DNA from: a virus
Virus record (IMG/VR): IMGVR_UViG_3300048834_000087
Location: 1-42,932 of that record
DNA length: 42,932 nt
Reading direction: 5' to 3' (one strand)
Part shown: one piece after another, positions 22,746 to 30,814 of the stretch
How positions within the stretch are numbered: position 1 is the stretch's first letter
Layout: each line of letters begins with the position of its first letter
Translations under genes and position numbers: made by a program
Notes under the pieces: generated by a model
Seen by the model: only the letters and a program-made list of their open reading frames with translations
Told to the model about the DNA's origin: nothing
Databases searched by the model: none

Positions 22746-23309
22746 TTAGTCCTTTCGCATTTCGACGGATTGACGGGCAACGCTCCACCCAGCTGGGTAG
22801 GAATCATCACCAGCGGCATCATCACTTGGTGTGGTGCCACGGGCAGTGACAGGAACGGTTGGTGACAGTGACGCTAGGATCTGCGCGCCAGCTTCGGGTG
22901 AATCTTCAACAATCTGAAGATACTTTGCCCGGTCAGCTGGTGCTACCTTTCCTGCCTTCACCGCATTGTCAACCATCTTGACACGGCTAGCCTTGACCTC
23001 TTCAGCTTCCCGTTGCTTTGCCTGCTCGATGTACGCCATGGCGCTATCGAACTGTGCAGCATCAACGAGCTTGGTGCCTTCAGGCAATACCAGCTTGCTC
23101 GATGCAGCAACTGGCGCGGCTTCGGTTGTGGCTTCGGTAGCAACTGGCGCTGCTGGTACTTCACCAGCGTTGTCAGTGTCACCATTGTTGTCATCCGCAT
23201 CTAGTGCAGCCTTTGCTGCATCCAGAGCGGCAGCGTGTGCTGCCTGTGCCTGCTCGTCGGTAGTGTCCGCCGGCAGACCATAGGCAGCGATGATGGTCTT
23301 AGTGTCCAT
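22746..23309 (-). CDS. Internal in-frame scaffold protein (MuZ-like)
   Basis: An ATG at 23309 inside the protease frame follows GGAAGGACG with seven bases between AAGGA and ATG, the best ribosome site in the gene. The 187-residue product starts MDTKTIIAAYGLPAD and has Ala-rich helices (residues 18-45 and 80-130), an acidic linker and a basic region, typical of scaffolds. In Mu (I/Z) and lambda (C/Nu3) the scaffold is made the same way. Confidence 0.6.
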   Translation of the reverse strand: MDTKTIIAAYGLPADTTDEQAQAAHAAALDAAKAALDADDNNGDTDNAGEVPAAPVATEATTEAAPVAASSKLVLPEGTKLVDAAQFDSAMAYIEQAKQREAEEVKASRVKMVDNAVKAGKVAPADRAKYLQIVEDSPEAGAQILASLSPTVPVTARGTTPSDDAAGDDSYPAGWSVARQSVEMRKD

Positions 23310-24245
23310 CGTTTCGTCCTTCCCATCGTCGTTTGTAAGTGCCGGCCGAGACTCTGACCGGTTTGCATATACCTGCGCGAACCCGGGACGGCGCGCAGCA
23401 ACCGGCTGCGCATCGTTTGTAGGTGCCGCGTCGATATATGAAACTGTTACTGGCGTGGCTTCACTGAAGTCAACAGCGCCATCAGCAACACTAAATGGCA
23501 CACGCCATAGGTTGCCATCGTCGCTATCTACAATGATCTCGTTGGGGTCTAACCAGACCTCGCGAATCCACCAAGAATACTTGCCCTGTTCATCCGCCCA
23601 TTCAATGAAGTCACGGCGGATCTGATCTAGGTTCGCTGAAGCGCGAACAGGCTCGGTTTGCGTTTGTGGACTTGCCACAGTTATGCCTCCTGTTGTGTGC
23701 TTATCATCATCACTGCCCGGCCGGACGGCGCTAGCAGCTACCAGTTCGCGGATGCTTTCAGGTCCACTATCTGTGGCCCACTCGCTAAGGTCTTCCAGTG
23801 TTGATACCGCTGGCCATTCAACACCCAGCAACGCAACGGCGGTAATGACAAAACCATATTTCCGCCGTGTTGCTGATGATTCCAAACCACGCCACGCTTC
23901 CACACTGCGGTTCATAAACCCGGTTAGTACCAAAGTTTTCTGCCACGCTAATAAGCCTGCATGGTCTGCAATCAGCTGCATACCGTTAGGGCTAAGTCTG
24001 AAGTTGATGTAGCGACCGATTCCCGGCGTGCCATCAAACCGTGGGTCATAATGCCCGGGCTTGCCTTTCGGCGCTGCACGAAAACCGGGGTCTTGCGATG
24101 CAGCCACGGCAGCTGCTAAATCGTCAGCTGTCATGGTGCCATCACCATTGACTGTTGCCCAATCACCAACCTCGGCTATGACCACGTTGGGGATGGTAAA
24201 GATTTCAGGCATGGGGGTTATGTCAATGTCACCACTAGGCATCAT
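22746..24245 (-). CDS. Mu gpI-like prohead protease fused to scaffold
   Basis: The 499-residue protein has a gpI-like protease part (residues about 1-165: EIFTIPNVVIAEVG, GHYDPRFDGTPGIGRYINFR, VITAVALLGVEWPAVSTLED) followed by a variable stretch and the scaffold part after residue 312. These enzymes mature the prohead. It starts at ATGATG 24245/24242 inside the end of the portal gene after GGGGAGCAGG. The catalytic residues cannot be assigned by eye. Confidence 0.75.
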   Translation of the reverse strand: MMPSGDIDITPMPEIFTIPNVVIAEVGDWATVNGDGTMTADDLAAAVAASQDPGFRAAPKGKPGHYDPRFDGTPGIGRYINFRLSPNGMQLIADHAGLLAWQKTLVLTGFMNRSVEAWRGLESSATRRKYGFVITAVALLGVEWPAVSTLEDLSEWATDSGPESIRELVAASAVRPGSDDDKHTTGGITVASPQTQTEPVRASANLDQIRRDFIEWADEQGKYSWWIREVWLDPNEIIVDSDDGNLWRVPFSVADGAVDFSEATPVTVSYIDAAPTNDAQPVAARRPGFAQVYANRSESRPALTNDDGKDETMDTKTIIAAYGLPADTTDEQAQAAHAAALDAAKAALDADDNNGDTDNAGEVPAAPVATEATTEAAPVAASSKLVLPEGTKLVDAAQFDSAMAYIEQAKQREAEEVKASRVKMVDNAVKAGKVAPADRAKYLQIVEDSPEAGAQILASLSPTVPVTARGTTPSDDAAGDDSYPAGWSVARQSVEMRKD

Positions 24246-26661
24246 CCTGCTCCCCTTCAATCGTTGGTGTGGTTTCATCAAACACAACCACAATGGTACC
24301 CCGGCATCTTTCACCGCCCTGACAATCCACATACCCACCACTCGGGTACGCTTCCAACGCTTCAGCTTGGTCGGCAAACTCTTTACCATCAATGTCAGCG
24401 CATGCACTGCACGTGTTGGTATCTAGCAGTTCACTGGCGTAGAACCGTTTGGGTTCTGTTACCGCATCAACAGCTGCAAACCTTCCACTGTTCTGCGCGG
24501 TAGTTAGCGCGTTCCCTAAACGGTCCTTCAGATATGACTCTGACAGTTCAGATAATGCCACGCCAACCTGTTCAGCTACCTGTGCTGGTGCTAGCGCGCC
24601 ACCTGTCCAACGCGATGCGTTGTAAATAGCGCCCTGCGCTAGATTGTTATTCATCACACTGGTTATCAGCGCGGCACGTTTTTCAATCAGGTCTTGATAC
24701 TGCTCGCGGCCCACCTTCGGAATGACAAACCCCTGTGCTTTCGCTTCACTGGCCATCATCGCTGCGGCATCATCAGCAACTTTCAGCATGTGCTGTGTCA
24801 ATATCTTGGTGCTACCAGCATCAGGTGCAGTGACCAGTGCCAGCTTTTCTAGGTCACCGTTGGCATCAACCACCTGCTTTATCAGTGCAGCGTCTTGCTC
24901 GTCACGGACCTTGCCCCATGCTTTCAGCAGGTTGCTGGTTGAATCAGCCCACAGCTTATCTAGTGCTGTGAAATCTGTGGCGGCTTTCACTTCATGTTCG
25001 TATGGTTGCCGGCGTACATTTTCGGGGTATCGCGTTGCATCAAACTCTGCGGCCCTTTTAGCGCCATTGCCAGCGTGGACTGGTCCACGTCCACGATTCG
25101 TGGTTGCGTCCCGCAGACGGGCTACGGCTGCGCTCCACGTGGATAATCTGCGTGATGCAGCAACTGGTGCTGGAACATCAGGCACCGTGGCTGGTTCAGC
25201 TGGTGGTGTTCCACCGATACCAGCAATGGCAGCTGTCTGGGTTCCACCAAACTGTGCCAAGAACTCTGGCACCGTCAACGTGCCCAAACCATCAGGCCGT
25301 GCAGCCAAACCAAGCTGTGCGCGGCGCTCATCAATCGTGATGATGCCACTGTCCAAGTCATAACCAAACGGTGCGCCAGCTGGTGCATCATCCATAGCGG
25401 CAGATTTCATTGGCAACTTAGCGCGTTCAATCAATGCCTGTTCTAGTTCTGGGTATGGCGTGATTGCGCCCACTTCAATCAGTGAACGTAAATCAGCCAC
25501 CGGCATTTCAGGGTCACCATCACGCAACGGAACCAGTATTGGATACGCTGCATCAGCGCCCTTATTCCAACGCACCCAGTCACGTATGACATGTTGGTTG
25601 AACACGTCAGCAAAATACATGGCCACATAATCCATGGCCACGCCAAACATTCCAGCGAAGGTTTCACCAAGCGCACGGTTGCCACTAGCGCTGGTGCCTA
25701 GCTCGAGGAACTGTGCAACACCAGCCTTAGCCATTTGGCTGTCATGGTATTGAACGCTGGCGATAGTGTCAGGCAGTGTGCCGTTCACGCCCATCAGTTT
25801 TATGTCACTCCCCGGCGGCATAGCCACGCCAGACTCTTCACCAACTTTCAACGCGGCAGTGATTTCATTCAGTGCCAACATCACTTCATTGGTTGCGCCG
25901 GGTGGTGCCCATGATACGGGTATGCCCATGCCATTGCGTTCATGCTTCAATGCGTCAACGCGTAACAACCGGTCTTTGATTAACCAGTTGCGATACATCG
26001 GCCGCAAGATTGAACGGCCTTGCCAGTTCGCGCCTTCGCGTTCCCATGAATACATCACCAGCCGATTCACTGGTAGCTCAATGCCCTGTTGCGCACCGCT
26101 TTGGGTTATGGATAGCAACCCACCATCAGCAGCTACGTTGATGCTGTCAACGCTTGACGGCGGACGTTCGCCCAACTTGCGGTACATAAACCAGTTGTCA
26201 TCTGTTATGTAGCCAACCTGTTCAAATGGCATATAGCCAAGCCGGAGGCTACGCAACGCGGCCCGTAAATGTTCATGGAAGTTAACACGGGTACTGCTGG
26301 GTGTATTCGTTTCAGCGGTACTGCCCTCGATGGGTAGTCCCATATTTTCAGCGAATCGTTCCAACACGTTAGCGTCAGCACCATTGCGCCGCAACACCCA
26401 CCGATACCGCATCAATGGCAATAGGATGCTTGCCCAAATCGCGGCTACTTGCGCGTCAGTCATCATGCGGTCATAAGCGATACTGGACCGCTGACCACGT
26501 AGTTCCGGCACGTTCTCTTCATCATTCATCAACGCGTCCCATGAAGGTACGCCAGTTGATTTGCCAAGGCTGCCACCCCATGCACCAACGTACTGCTGGA
26601 CGTGTCCCAGTTCAGTAGCTGGTGGTGTTGTGTTGTTATCGTCAGGGGTGGCTGTTGCCAT
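24235..26661 (-). CDS. Portal protein (DUF935/Mu gp29-like) fused to MuF head morphogenesis domain
   Basis: This 808-residue protein begins with a DUF935-type portal (residues about 1-500; RSSIAYDRMMTDAQVAAIW, NRALGETFAGMFGVAMDYVA, then the IPYPELEQALIE-like segment). The C-terminal part (about 560-800) carries the MuF fold: NTCSACADIDGKEF and CQGGERCRGTIVVVF. In Mu these are two genes (29 and 30); here they form one chain. The start at 26661 has GGAGGT nine bases away and overlaps the stop of the M15 gene (TAATG). It forms the DNA gate of the head. Confidence 0.88.
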   Translation of the reverse strand: MATATPDDNNTTPPATELGHVQQYVGAWGGSLGKSTGVPSWDALMNDEENVPELRGQRSSIAYDRMMTDAQVAAIWASILLPLMRYRWVLRRNGADANVLERFAENMGLPIEGSTAETNTPSSTRVNFHEHLRAALRSLRLGYMPFEQVGYITDDNWFMYRKLGERPPSSVDSINVAADGGLLSITQSGAQQGIELPVNRLVMYSWEREGANWQGRSILRPMYRNWLIKDRLLRVDALKHERNGMGIPVSWAPPGATNEVMLALNEITAALKVGEESGVAMPPGSDIKLMGVNGTLPDTIASVQYHDSQMAKAGVAQFLELGTSASGNRALGETFAGMFGVAMDYVAMYFADVFNQHVIRDWVRWNKGADAAYPILVPLRDGDPEMPVADLRSLIEVGAITPYPELEQALIERAKLPMKSAAMDDAPAGAPFGYDLDSGIITIDERRAQLGLAARPDGLGTLTVPEFLAQFGGTQTAAIAGIGGTPPAEPATVPDVPAPVAASRRLSTWSAAVARLRDATTNRGRGPVHAGNGAKRAAEFDATRYPENVRRQPYEHEVKAATDFTALDKLWADSTSNLLKAWGKVRDEQDAALIKQVVDANGDLEKLALVTAPDAGSTKILTQHMLKVADDAAAMMASEAKAQGFVIPKVGREQYQDLIEKRAALITSVMNNNLAQGAIYNASRWTGGALAPAQVAEQVGVALSELSESYLKDRLGNALTTAQNSGRFAAVDAVTEPKRFYASELLDTNTCSACADIDGKEFADQAEALEAYPSGGYVDCQGGERCRGTIVVVFDETTPTIEGEQDDA

Positions 26662-27251
26662 TACGCTTTGACCTCCACGTGCCATGGTTCCCAACTCATG
26701 GGCCAGAATAAGCCTAGTCTTGCAGCCCGGTCACGCGCACCCGGGTAATCACCAATGTTGGTTCCATAGAACGCACCAACACCAACATCAGCCGCGCGGC
26801 CCTTGCCATGGTTTGATGTGTATGGAACAGCCACCCACTTGCCAGCTTCATACGGGTTGCCATAGCGTTTCAGCGCAGCGTTCCAATATGCCAACTGTTG
26901 CTCGCGGCTACGCAATCCTTCCCGTAGGTATAGCTTTCGTTTTAGCTGCCGGCCTAGTTCGTTCAGTGCCACGCACAATGCTGGTGTTGGCCATTGTGTG
27001 TGGTCTGCTAGTACCAACCATGGGTATGGATTGATGGGGTACCGCTGCAAGCCATACCGGTTTTTTCTGGCCCATGGCTTTGCAATCTTTTTGTATTCAC
27101 CATCGGTGAACACTTTACGGTCAACGCCACGGCTATCAGCCCACGTGACGCGCAAGTGCTTATTGAATCGTCTTAGGCCAATGCGACGATTGACAGTTGG
27201 CGCACGCTTGATACGTGCCGAAACTGAATACATTTGTCTAGGGGTTCCCAT
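26661..27251 (-). CDS. M15-family peptidase, probable endolysin
   Basis: The 196-residue protein has the M15 (VanY-type) motifs SNHGKGRAADVG (H148, D155) and EPWHVEV (H191), a zinc D,D-carboxypeptidase or L-Ala-D-Glu endopeptidase fold. A basic N-terminus (residues 10-70) could bind the wall. It directly follows the holin-like gene, so it likely is the cytoplasmic endolysin. Start at 27251 follows AAGGTGA and is one base beyond the holin stop; the longer frame to 27356 reads into that gene. Odd placement between terminase and portal. Confidence 0.85.
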   Translation of the reverse strand: MGTPRQMYSVSARIKRAPTVNRRIGLRRFNKHLRVTWADSRGVDRKVFTDGEYKKIAKPWARKNRYGLQRYPINPYPWLVLADHTQWPTPALCVALNELGRQLKRKLYLREGLRSREQQLAYWNAALKRYGNPYEAGKWVAVPYTSNHGKGRAADVGVGAFYGTNIGDYPGARDRAARLGLFWPMSWEPWHVEVKA

Positions 27252-27252
27252 G

Positions 27253-27825
27253 CTAGCTGTCACCTTCAACCGTGTAGCTACCGTCAGGGTTAGGGATGGG
27301 GCTGACGTTTGCTGGCCATGCTGCGGCTTGGTGTTGTTCAGCAGCTGCACCGGCATATGTCACACCAGCTGGTTCAGGTGCGGTTTCAGGGTTCGCCCAC
27401 TCTGGTGCAGGATCATTGAACACTATTCTGTTATCTTCTACACGCACCGTTGGCCCATCAGGATCTATGCCAAACCCAGCGTGCAGCGCTTCCCGTACCT
27501 CTTCCAAATCAGCTTCAGTAAAACCATGGCCACTAGGATCAACCGGACCGGGCAATGGTTGCAGCTGCACACCAATAGCCTCCGCTGCTTTACCACGCGG
27601 GTATTGCCGCGCTGCTAAGTAGATAGTGACTGGGTTCGCTGCCAGCGCTACACCAACACCAGCAACATCAATAGCAGCTCCACTGATAATGGCCCGCGCT
27701 ATTTCAACATACGCGTACACCAACAATGGCAACCCCATCAACAGGGCTGCTAGGAACTGCCGCTCCTGCAACAGTGGGGTCAGCTTCGCGGTCTGTGGGA
27801 AAACTTCAGTGGGTTGCGTATTCAT
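27253..27825 (-). CDS. Holin-like membrane protein with disordered tail
   Basis: The 190-residue protein has two likely membrane segments (FLAALLMGLPLLVYAYVEIA and DVAGVGVALAANPVTIYLAA) and a Pro/Glu-rich cytoplasmic C-terminus of about 110 residues, which ends before the M15 peptidase gene. Such a two-pass protein next to an endolysin is the usual holin. Leader GGAGACCCATAACC precedes the ATG. Confidence 0.65.
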   Translation of the reverse strand: MNTQPTEVFPQTAKLTPLLQERQFLAALLMGLPLLVYAYVEIARAIISGAAIDVAGVGVALAANPVTIYLAARQYPRGKAAEAIGVQLQPLPGPVDPSGHGFTEADLEEVREALHAGFGIDPDGPTVRVEDNRIVFNDPAPEWANPETAPEPAGVTYAGAAAEQHQAAAWPANVSPIPNPDGSYTVEGDS

Positions 27826-27839
27826 GGTTATGGGTCTCC
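27826..27839 (-). promoter_or_regulatory. Start-associated sequence variant before the holin-like gene
   Basis: GGAGACCCATAACC before ATG 27825. This is the only clear copy within the late region. Confidence 0.6.
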
Positions 27840-27890
27840 GTCCAATGGTCTGTTTACAACCAACACGCTACGCCCTGCACCGGTCACGCC

Positions 27891-29465
27891 CTACATTTCA
27901 CGGCCCAACAAATCACCAGTCAACCCAGCTGGTTGTCTTGGCTGACCAGATTGTGCAACCAAATCACGTGCGGCTTGCACGTGCCCACCGGGGTCTTGCA
28001 ACGCCATCGTTGCCGCATCACCATGGTTGGTGGATTTCACACCACGTTTAGCCATGTCCTCTTTCGATTCAAGAAACAGCTTCCCTTTGCTGTTCACTTT
28101 CCACCGTAGGCTCAACAGGTCATTGGCTAAATCGTCATACCCTTCATCTAGCGGGTCCAAGTCCAGTTCACCTAGTTCAGCCATACGTTTTGCGGCGAAC
28201 GCTGTCTCGGCGCGTTTGTTCAGATAACTGTCATCGTATGCCGCGTGACTGCCAAGGAACTTCAGGACGTTGGCCCCGTTTTTTCGCAAGATTCCATAGA
28301 CACCACTACCAATACCATTGGCATCAATCCATGCTGGTATCTCTGGCAATGGTCGCATCTGCGCCATTATGTCTTCAGCTGTTTCTGGTATTGGCTGGCG
28401 TGGTCCTTCCCACAGGAACCGCAACACACCTTCACGGTTCCAGTATGCAATCGTTTTGTCCTTGCCCTCTTCAGCAATGTCATACGCGCGAACACCACTA
28501 CCAAACCCGGGCAGGTCAGTGTCAGAGCATTTGTTTAATAGCCGGCGGGTGAACAGGCTACGGTCTGACAGGTCAGGGAACTGCCCCAACACTTTAGCTT
28601 GGAACACCGGGCTGTTTTCACCCCATCGTCTTAATCGTTCATCAACCCAGCGCGGCATCACCAGCATGTCCCTGATGTGGTTGGGGATGGTTTCTGTTGA
28701 TGGTTGGTATCCATGGGTCTGCATGTACGCCAACAGTTCGGGATATTTACTGACCTCGGACTCGGTGAAGTTGGGGCAATCAAACGCGTTGACCCTGATT
28801 ACTTTGTCCCATTGTTCTTTCCCGGGACGCGTGATTTTCTCGAACTGTGATTGCGGATCATCAGGGTTGCCGATAGCTAGCACCCGGCCATGCCTGTTGG
28901 TTGCTACGGTGTCAGCAGCGTCATACAACTGTTTAGGTACGCCACCGGCCTCGTCAATAATGACCAGTGGATACCGTGCGTGGAATCCACTGAAACCGGC
29001 TGGGTTGTGGTCTGATGGTTTACGGCCGATGGCCACCAGTTGTTCTTTGCCGGCTACTTCCAAATAGAAATGCGCGTCCATGGTCATGCGTCCAGCTAAC
29101 CCACCACGGCCATGTGCGCGTTGGATTTCACGCCACAAAACAGCTACTACCTGTGCGGCTGTTGGCGCGGTGGTAACTATGAACGCTTCACCGGGTGGGT
29201 GTACGTCCAGCCACCATAGGAATAATGCGGCAGCTGTCCATGTTTTACCCACGTCATGGCAGGCTTGCACGGCTGTATATCGGTGGTCCCTGACCGCTTC
29301 CAATACTTCGCGTTGCATGCTCCATGGGTAGTCACCCAGCACGTTGGTGCACCACCCAACTGGGTCATGCAGGTATGGGTGTGGTGGTGGGAAAACTACG
29401 TCTTGGATTGCAAGCGTGATGGCCTGTGGCAGCGGATTGCGTATGGATGGGTTACGGTCAACCAT
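27891..29465 (-). CDS. terL: Terminase large subunit
   Basis: The 524-residue protein is a complete large terminase. The ATPase has a Walker A CHDVGKT (69-75), preceded by QREVLEAVRDHRYTAVQ, and a Walker B YPLVIIDEAGG (166-175) with the DEA catalytic pair. The nuclease half (about 320-480) has AYDIAEEGKDKT with Asp329 and a second DANGIGSGVYG acidic site, then DAATMALQDPG. It packages DNA into the prohead. It starts about 10 bases after the upstream gene with only a weak ribosome site. Family: Terminase_6/gp17-like. Confidence 0.95.
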   Translation of the reverse strand: MVDRNPSIRNPLPQAITLAIQDVVFPPPHPYLHDPVGWCTNVLGDYPWSMQREVLEAVRDHRYTAVQACHDVGKTWTAAALFLWWLDVHPPGEAFIVTTAPTAAQVVAVLWREIQRAHGRGGLAGRMTMDAHFYLEVAGKEQLVAIGRKPSDHNPAGFSGFHARYPLVIIDEAGGVPKQLYDAADTVATNRHGRVLAIGNPDDPQSQFEKITRPGKEQWDKVIRVNAFDCPNFTESEVSKYPELLAYMQTHGYQPSTETIPNHIRDMLVMPRWVDERLRRWGENSPVFQAKVLGQFPDLSDRSLFTRRLLNKCSDTDLPGFGSGVRAYDIAEEGKDKTIAYWNREGVLRFLWEGPRQPIPETAEDIMAQMRPLPEIPAWIDANGIGSGVYGILRKNGANVLKFLGSHAAYDDSYLNKRAETAFAAKRMAELGELDLDPLDEGYDDLANDLLSLRWKVNSKGKLFLESKEDMAKRGVKSTNHGDAATMALQDPGGHVQAARDLVAQSGQPRQPAGLTGDLLGREM

Positions 29466-29474
29466 GGTGGTGTT

Positions 29475-29687
29475 CTACCCGTTTACACGGATCATGCCAT
29501 TGTCACGGCGTGTAACGCGGTGTGTGTGGTCTGGGTAGTCTAGGGCTAGGTCACGCATTGCGTTGGCGTGTGCGGCCATCTGGTATGCCTGTGTGTGGCA
29601 GGCTTTGTGGTTGGCCATCGCGTCACTAGGGTTAGTGATGTTGATGCCACACACGGGGCATAGGATGGGGAAACGATACGCTCTCAT
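29475..29687 (-). CDS. Small C2H2-like zinc protein upstream of terL
   Basis: The 70-residue protein has CPVCGIN near residue 10 and HKACH further on, a C2H2 or treble-clef zinc pattern, and a C-terminal basic part. Starts in an ATGA overlap with the previous gene. Possible DNA-end recognition (HNH or terminase accessory) is only a guess; the Cys-His spacing does not match a full HNH motif. Confidence 0.6.
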   Translation of the reverse strand: MRAYRFPILCPVCGINITNPSDAMANHKACHTQAYQMAAHANAMRDLALDYPDHTHRVTRRDNGMIRVNG

Positions 29688-29866
29688 CTTCGCGCGCCAC
29701 CGTCATACCATTCCTTGAAACTGCTGGTGCATGCACTGCACCATGATTCACGGCCACGCTTGACCTTTAAATACTGACTACCGTTCCAGACTAGATTGAC
29801 CCACCTAACGCGTTGCATCAGGACGGTGGCCTCTTGAATATCCCTACGGCAACGGTTGCAAATCAT
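29684..29866 (-). CDS. Small zinc-ribbon protein
   Basis: A 60-residue protein with ICNRCRRD at the start and WCSACTSSFK at the end, a CxxC...CxxC zinc ribbon. I chose ATG 29866 because it forms an ATGA overlap with the stop of the preceding gene; earlier in-frame starts are at 29881 and 29890. Function unknown. Confidence 0.65.
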   Translation of the reverse strand: MICNRCRRDIQEATVLMQRVRWVNLVWNGSQYLKVKRGRESWCSACTSSFKEWYDGGARR

Positions 29867-30057
29867 TCTGTGCCACCACATGCCGGGCATTGCAAGCCAT
29901 GGCCTTGTGCATCAACACATGCTACGCACACCACGCTGTCCTGTTCGATTCCTTCGCGGCCTGTTGGGCGGGCAGCGTCTATGCCACACAGGCTGCCGAT
30001 GTGTGGCATGTTGGGGCAGAACAGGTGATAAATAGTTGGTGTGTTTTCGTGGGGCAT
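29863..30057 (-). CDS. Small four-cysteine zinc protein
   Basis: A 64-residue protein with CPNMPHIGSLCG, VVCVACV and CPACGG, up to six cysteines in pairs, typical of a zinc-ribbon or rubredoxin-like fold. AGGAGCC precedes its ATG. It opens the terL operon after two terminators. Function unknown. Confidence 0.65.
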   Translation of the reverse strand: MPHENTPTIYHLFCPNMPHIGSLCGIDAARPTGREGIEQDSVVCVACVDAQGHGLQCPACGGTE

Positions 30058-30105
30058 GACACGGCTCCTGTCTGTGGTGTGCCCCTAATCTTGGCAGTGG
30101 TTGCG

Positions 30106-30142
30106 GAAACACAAACGGCCACCCAGTTGCCGGAGGTGGCCG
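30106..30142 (-). terminator. Intrinsic terminator upstream of the zinc-protein/terL operon
   Basis: Minus strand CGGCCACC/GGTGGCCG (8-bp stem, 11-base loop) followed by TTTGTGTTTCC. Confidence 0.65.
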
Positions 30143-30215
30143 TAGTGTCACGGTCTGGTGCCTTACCACCAGTTGGGTTAGGTCTCCGTGCGACTGCATC
30201 AGCTTACCAGATAGG

Positions 30216-30255
30216 GAAACGGTGACGCGGACCTCCCCAGACACGTCACCGTTTC
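30216..30255. promoter_or_regulatory. Perfect 12-bp inverted repeat
   Basis: GAAACGGTGACG (30216-30227) and CGTCACCGTTTC (30244-30255) around a 16-base centre which holds GGGGAGG on the minus strand. No T-run. It could be an operator, a mRNA switch or a third terminator. Confidence 0.55.
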
Positions 30256-30288
30256 GTCCCTACCTGTGCCCCCACAGGGTCAATAACC

Positions 30289-30334
30289 CTGACAATAACA
30301 GAACCCGCCGGACGGGTAAGCGTCCAGCGGGTTC
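30289..30334 (-). terminator. Intrinsic terminator after the cold-shock gene
   Basis: Minus strand GAACCCGCTGGACG/CGTCCGGCGGGTTC, a 14-bp stem with one mismatch and a 6-base loop (arms 30321-30334 and 30301-30314), followed by TGTTATTGTC. It closes the fibre/paralog/cold-shock operon. Confidence 0.8.
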
Positions 30335-30381
30335 ATAGGGATGCGATACACAGCGGGTGCTAGGTACTGCAAAACACAATA

Positions 30382-30588
30382 CTAAACAGTGCGGACATTC
30401 ACCGCCTGTAAACCCTTCTCGCCCGGTTCAGTCTCGAACTGGACACGCACGCCATCAGTTAACGTGCGCCGGCCGCCCACATCTTCCAATGAACTGTAAT
30501 GCACAAACACGTCTTTACCACCACCATCAGGGGTAATAAATCCATAACCCTTTTCGTCATTGAAGAACTTGACAACGCCTTGATCCAT
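30382..30588 (-). CDS. Cold-shock domain protein
   Basis: The 68-residue protein is a complete CspA-type OB fold: GVVKFFNDEKGYGFITPDGG contains RNP1 (KGYGFI), followed by DVFVHYSSLE with RNP2 (VFVHY). It binds single-stranded RNA/DNA and melts RNA structure. The ATG at 30588 aligns with the family start (MDQGVVKFF); the longer frame to 30654 adds residues outside the fold. It closes the fibre operon, 77 bases after the small gene, and a strong terminator follows. Cold-shock proteins are rare among phage late structural genes. Confidence 0.93.
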   Translation of the reverse strand: MDQGVVKFFNDEKGYGFITPDGGGKDVFVHYSSLEDVGGRRTLTDGVRVQFETEPGEKGLQAVNVRTV

Positions 30589-30664
30589 CTGACTATTCCA
30601 TTCATGTTCGATTACTGCACCACCGGACGGTGACACCAACACCAATGATTGCAACCGTATCGGA

Positions 30665-30814
30665 CTAGATACCTGTTCCGCACATCATCGCTGCCCGCCT
30701 TAACGTATCCACGTTGGTACCAAACACCACCGCTCCAATCCAGCTGGCATCTGGTTGCCAAGCTGGTAGCGTGCTAATGCCGGCCCATAATCCATACGCG
30801 CCGAAACTAACCAT
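30665..30814 (-). CDS. 49-residue protein between paralog 3 and the cold-shock gene
   Basis: A short frame with a clear ribosome site (GGGGAG, six bases before ATG 30814), overlapping the end of the preceding gene by 8 bases. The product is aromatic and hydrophobic (FGAYGLWAGISTLPAWQPDA, then SWIGAVVFGTNVDTLRRAAM). It might span or touch a membrane, or fold on the virion; no family is recognised. Confidence 0.55.
   Translation of the reverse strand: MVSFGAYGLWAGISTLPAWQPDASWIGAVVFGTNVDTLRRAAMMCGTGI

Noticed and set aside
24722-25363. A 213-residue plus-strand frame
   Set aside because: Antisense to the portal-MuF gene; composition (Ala/Ser/Arg runs) and lack of ribosome site mark it as a shadow.
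28318-29067. A 249-residue plus-strand frame
   Set aside because: It is antisense to the conserved nuclease and ATPase parts of terL, has no ribosome site and shows Ser/Arg-rich composition typical of a shadow frame.
30041-30240. Possible tRNA in the 324-base gap between the cold-shock and zinc genes
   Set aside because: The stems here are simple hairpins with T-rich tails; no T-loop or anticodon arm pattern fits.
29912-30244. A minus-strand frame from GTG 30244 through the terminator region
   Set aside because: It overlaps the zinc-protein gene almost wholly in another frame and covers two hairpins; its Pro/His/Arg-rich product looks like a shadow. A short real peptide at its start cannot be fully excluded.
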